This document shows positions 61,640 to 64,000 of a stretch of DNA of 64,000 bases, in pieces. A program made the position numbers and the translations under genes. The stretch is from Ovis canadensis (lineage: Eukaryota; Chordata; Mammalia; Artiodactyla; Bovidae): the NCBI RefSeq assembly GCF_042477335.2, contig NC_091247.1, forward strand, positions 8,516,501 to 8,580,500, in the 5' to 3' direction. The notes below the pieces were generated by a model. It ran no database searches and was not told the origin of the DNA. It worked only from the letters and a program-made list of their open reading frames with translations. Each line of letters begins with the position of its first letter. The first letter of the stretch is position 1.

Positions 61640-61790
61640 TTCGGGGATGGGTAGGAGAGAAGGAGGGGAATATATGTATACTTATGGCTGATTCACAATG
61701 TTGTGTAGCAGAAACCAGCACAACATTGTAAAGCAATTATACTTCAATTAAAAATAAATTTTAAAAAACAAACAAATAGAAACAAAAACT
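61640..61790 (+). mobile_element. Bovine-type L1 3' end, sense, with poly(A)
   Basis: ggaatatatgtatacttatggctgattcac, acaatgttgtgtagcagaaacc and aacattgtaaagcaattatac lead to an A-rich tail. The same unit as the antisense copy at 54405. Confidence 0.8.
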
Positions 61791-62264
61791 CAAAATAAGC
61801 TGGAACTGAAAGGAAGTAAGTTGGACATCACTTCCTTACGGAAGCTTTCTCTAACCTCCCTACGCTTACATCAGACTAATGTCTTGTATCGTTGTAATTC
61901 TTATGACAATTGTTAACTAACAAATTACTTGTATTAACTGTAAGACTACCATATTAGAATCCTTTTTAAAAGTGAGGTATTTCAAAAATATGACACTTTT
62001 TTTTGACACTTTTAATTAATAAAACTCGGAATGAAGATTCAATTGGAGCATTCAACAGTTTTTAAAATTTAAATGAACTGTCTGAAAGGGCACAGGATGA
62101 CAGTTGTAACAAGAATAAGTCATTTCTACTAAAACTAAACAGAAAAATAAAGAAGGTAGAAGATTAAAGAAACAGGCAAACTGGTCAGATTGAAGTGTAT
62201 ACTTAATCATCGAGGCTTTCCACCCTTACATTTAAAAGGTAAAGTAAAAACAGTAATTTCAAAT

Positions 62265-62632
62265 GAAAATAACATGTGGATTAAAATGCAAATTGAACAA
62301 TCTAATTTAAAAATGGGCCAACTGTTTGTGTAGACACCTCTCCAAAGAAGATATACAAGGTCAATGAAAGTGAAAGTGTTAGTCACTGAGTTGTGTCTGA
62401 CTCTTTTGGATACCAAGGACTGTAGCCTACCAGGCTCCTCTTTCCACGGAATTCTCCAGGCAAGAATACTGGAGTGGGTAGCCATTCCCTTCTGCAGGGG
62501 ATCTTCCCAATCCAGGGATGGAACTTAGGTCTCCCGCATTGCAGGCGGATTCTTTACCATCTGAGCCACCAGGGAAGCCCTAAATTGTCAACAAGTATGT
62601 GAAAAAATGTTCAGAATCACTAGCCATTCAGT
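62265..62632 (+). mobile_element. L1 ORF2 fragment, left half (host of BovB and Bov-tA)
   Basis: aatttaaaaatgggccaactg, cacctctccaaagaagatatac, then (after Bov-tA) caacaagtatgtgaaaaaatg and cagaatcactagccatt match the L1 ORF2 3' region in sense. The element resumes at 63943. Confidence 0.7.
62369..62580 (-). mobile_element. Bov-tA SINE inside L1
   Basis: Antisense Bov-tA: agtgttagtcactgagttgtgtc body and head ctttaccatctgagccaccaggg at right. It separates two adjacent L1 segments. Confidence 0.9.
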
Positions 62633-63942
62633 TCAGTTCAGTCGCTCAGTCGTGTCCGACTCTTTGTGACCCCATGAATCGCAGCATGCCAGGCCTCCCT
62701 GTCCATCACCAACTCCCGGAATTCACCCAAACTCATGTCCATCGAGTCAGTGATGCCATCCAGCCATCTCATCCTCGGTCGTCCCCTTCTCCTCCTGCCC
62801 CCAATCCCTCCCAGCATCAGGGTCTTTTCCAACGAGTCAACTCTTCGCATGAGGTGGCCAAAGTATTGGAGTTTCAGCCTCAGCATCAGTCCTTCCAATG
62901 AACACCCAGGACTGGTCTCCTTTAGGATGGACTGGTTGGATCTCCTTGCAGTCCAAGACTGCAGACTCTCAAGAGTCTTCTCCAACACCACAGTTCAAAA
63001 GCATCAATTCTTCACCGCTCAGCTTTCTTCACAGTCCAACTCCCACATCCATACATGACCACTGGAAAAACCATAGCTTTGACTAGCCGGACCTTGGTTG
63101 GCAAAGTAATATCTCTGCTTTTTAATATGCTATCTAGGTTGGTCATAACTTTCCTTCCAAGGAGTAAACGTCTTTTAATTTCATGGCTGCAATCACTATC
63201 TGCAGTGATTTGGGAGCCCCAAAAGAGAAAGTCTGACACTGTTTCCACAGTTTCCCCATCTATTTCCACTGAAGTGATGGGACCAGATGCCATGATCTTC
63301 GTTTTCTGAATGTTGAGCTTTAAGCCAACTTTTTCACTCTCTTCTTTCACTTTCATCAAGAGGCTTTTTAGTTCCTCTTCACTTTCTGCCATAAGGGTGG
63401 TGTCATCTGCATATCTGAGGTTACTGATATTTCTCCCAGCAATCTTGACTCCAGCTTGTGCTTCCTCTAGCCCAGCATTTCTCATGATGTACTCTGCATA
63501 TAAGTTAAATAAGCAGGGTGACAATATACAGCCTTGACGCACTCCTTTTCCTATTTGGAACCAGTCTGTTGTTCCATGTCCAGTTCTAACTGTTGCTTCT
63601 TGACCTGTATATAGGTTTCTCAAGCAGCAGGTCAGGTGGTCTGGTATTCCCATCTCTTGAAGAATTGTCCACAGTTTATTGTGATCCACACAGTCAAAGG
63701 CTTTGGCATAGTCAAGAAAGCAGAAATAGATGTTTTTCTGGAACTCTCTTGCTTTTTCGATGATCCAGTGGATGTCGGCAACTTGATCTCTGGTTCCTCT
63801 GCCTTTTCTAAAACCAGCTTGAACATCTGGAAGTTCACGGTTCATGTATTGCTGAAGCCTGGCTTGGAGAATTTTGAGCATTACTTGACTAGCATGTGAG
63901 ATGAGTGCAACTGTGGGGTAGTTTGAGCATTTTTTGGCATTG
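62633..63942 (-). mobile_element. BovB LINE with largely preserved reverse transcriptase core
   Basis: Minus-strand BovB of about 1.3 kb inserted in L1. An open frame from 63986 down to 63012 holds RT motif A (LDYAKAFDCVDH), motif B ([16 protein letters not shown]) and motif C ([10 protein letters not shown], catalytic YADD intact). A frameshift near 63000 moves the remaining C-terminal part into another frame (62638-62991). The endonuclease and N-terminal RT are missing (5' truncated), so it cannot act autonomously. The first 14 or so codons of the open frame are L1 sequence. Confidence 0.93.
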
Positions 63943-64000
63943 CCTTTCGAAATGCAAATCAAAACCACAATGGGACACCACTTCAAGACAACTAGGATGA
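63943..64000 (+). mobile_element. L1 ORF2 fragment, right half
   Basis: cgaaatgcaaatcaaaaccacaatgggacaccacttcaag is the direct continuation of the L1 ORF2 3' region interrupted at 62632. It runs to the window end. Confidence 0.75.

Larger units (their letters stand above)
37722..64000 (-). other. STXBP1 intron 1 (partial), repeat-rich
   Basis: From the exon 2 acceptor to the window end, no exon with STXBP1 N-terminal coding sequence and no CpG island was found. Exon 1 is therefore presumed to lie beyond 64000. A large first intron is also known for the human gene. The interval is mainly BovB, SINE, L1, L2, MIR and hAT copies, listed individually. Unassigned parts include 38430-39118, 43073-43726, 47144-47454, 51050-51842, 53764-54404, 56041-57479, 59715-60840 and 61791-62264. 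Confidence 0.7.

Noticed and set aside
37722..64000. Search for STXBP1 exon 1 or its CpG-island promoter
   Set aside because: No sequence encoding the N-terminal MAPIGLKAVV segment and no CpG island was found on the minus strand. The exon must be outside the window.

Overview
The window is mammalian, and specifically ruminant (bovid-type), nuclear DNA. It is dense in Bov-tA and Bov-A2 SINEs, 5'-truncated BovB (RTE-type) LINEs, and tRNA-Glu-derived CHR-type SINEs typical of cetartiodactyls, over a background of older L1, L2, MIR and hAT-type DNA transposon remnants. Cattle, sheep and goat cannot be told apart from the sequence alone. There are no bacterial-style operons, no CRISPR array and no tRNA or rRNA gene. 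|| Only one protein-coding gene is visible: STXBP1 (Munc18-1, syntaxin-binding protein 1), on the minus strand. Nineteen coding exons (exon 2 to exon 20 in the usual numbering) were placed by hand. Each has AG/GT splice borders, and together they join in frame from codon 13 to both known C-termini. Reading down the minus strand, exon 2 is at 37672-37721, exons 3-18 lie between 36009 and 11242, the long-isoform terminal exon 19 is at about 9607-9732, and the short-isoform terminal exon 20 is at 3747-3829. Exon 20 is followed by a 3' UTR of about 1.9 kb ending at twin AATAAA signals near 1877-1890. Exon 1 (promoter, 5' UTR, codons 1-12 and the first base of codon 13) is not in the window; it must lie beyond 64000, so intron 1 exceeds 26 kb. 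|| Layout: 1-1850 is downstream flank with two SINEs and no gene seen. 1850-37721 is the STXBP1 gene body, with introns carrying scattered SINEs. 37722-64000 is intron 1, largely a graveyard of nested retroelements: five large BovB pieces plus a short 3' tail, with SINEs and old L1, L2, MIR and hAT copies. || The encoded protein is a Sec1/Munc18 protein of presynaptic neurons. It clasps closed syntaxin-1 and templates SNARE assembly for synaptic vesicle fusion. The two alternative C-terminal exons give the 603-residue and 594-residue isoforms and look like an ancient exon duplication. Items worth a second look are a CpG-dense, Z-DNA-prone, promoter-like patch just upstream of alternative exon 19; a possible third C-terminus through a splice donor overlapping the exon 19 stop codon; SINE fragments next to the exon 12 donor and exon 7 acceptor; an E-box/CCAAT cluster in intron 6; and a perfect 25-bp inverted repeat in intron 1. 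I found no convincing undescribed multi-gene system.
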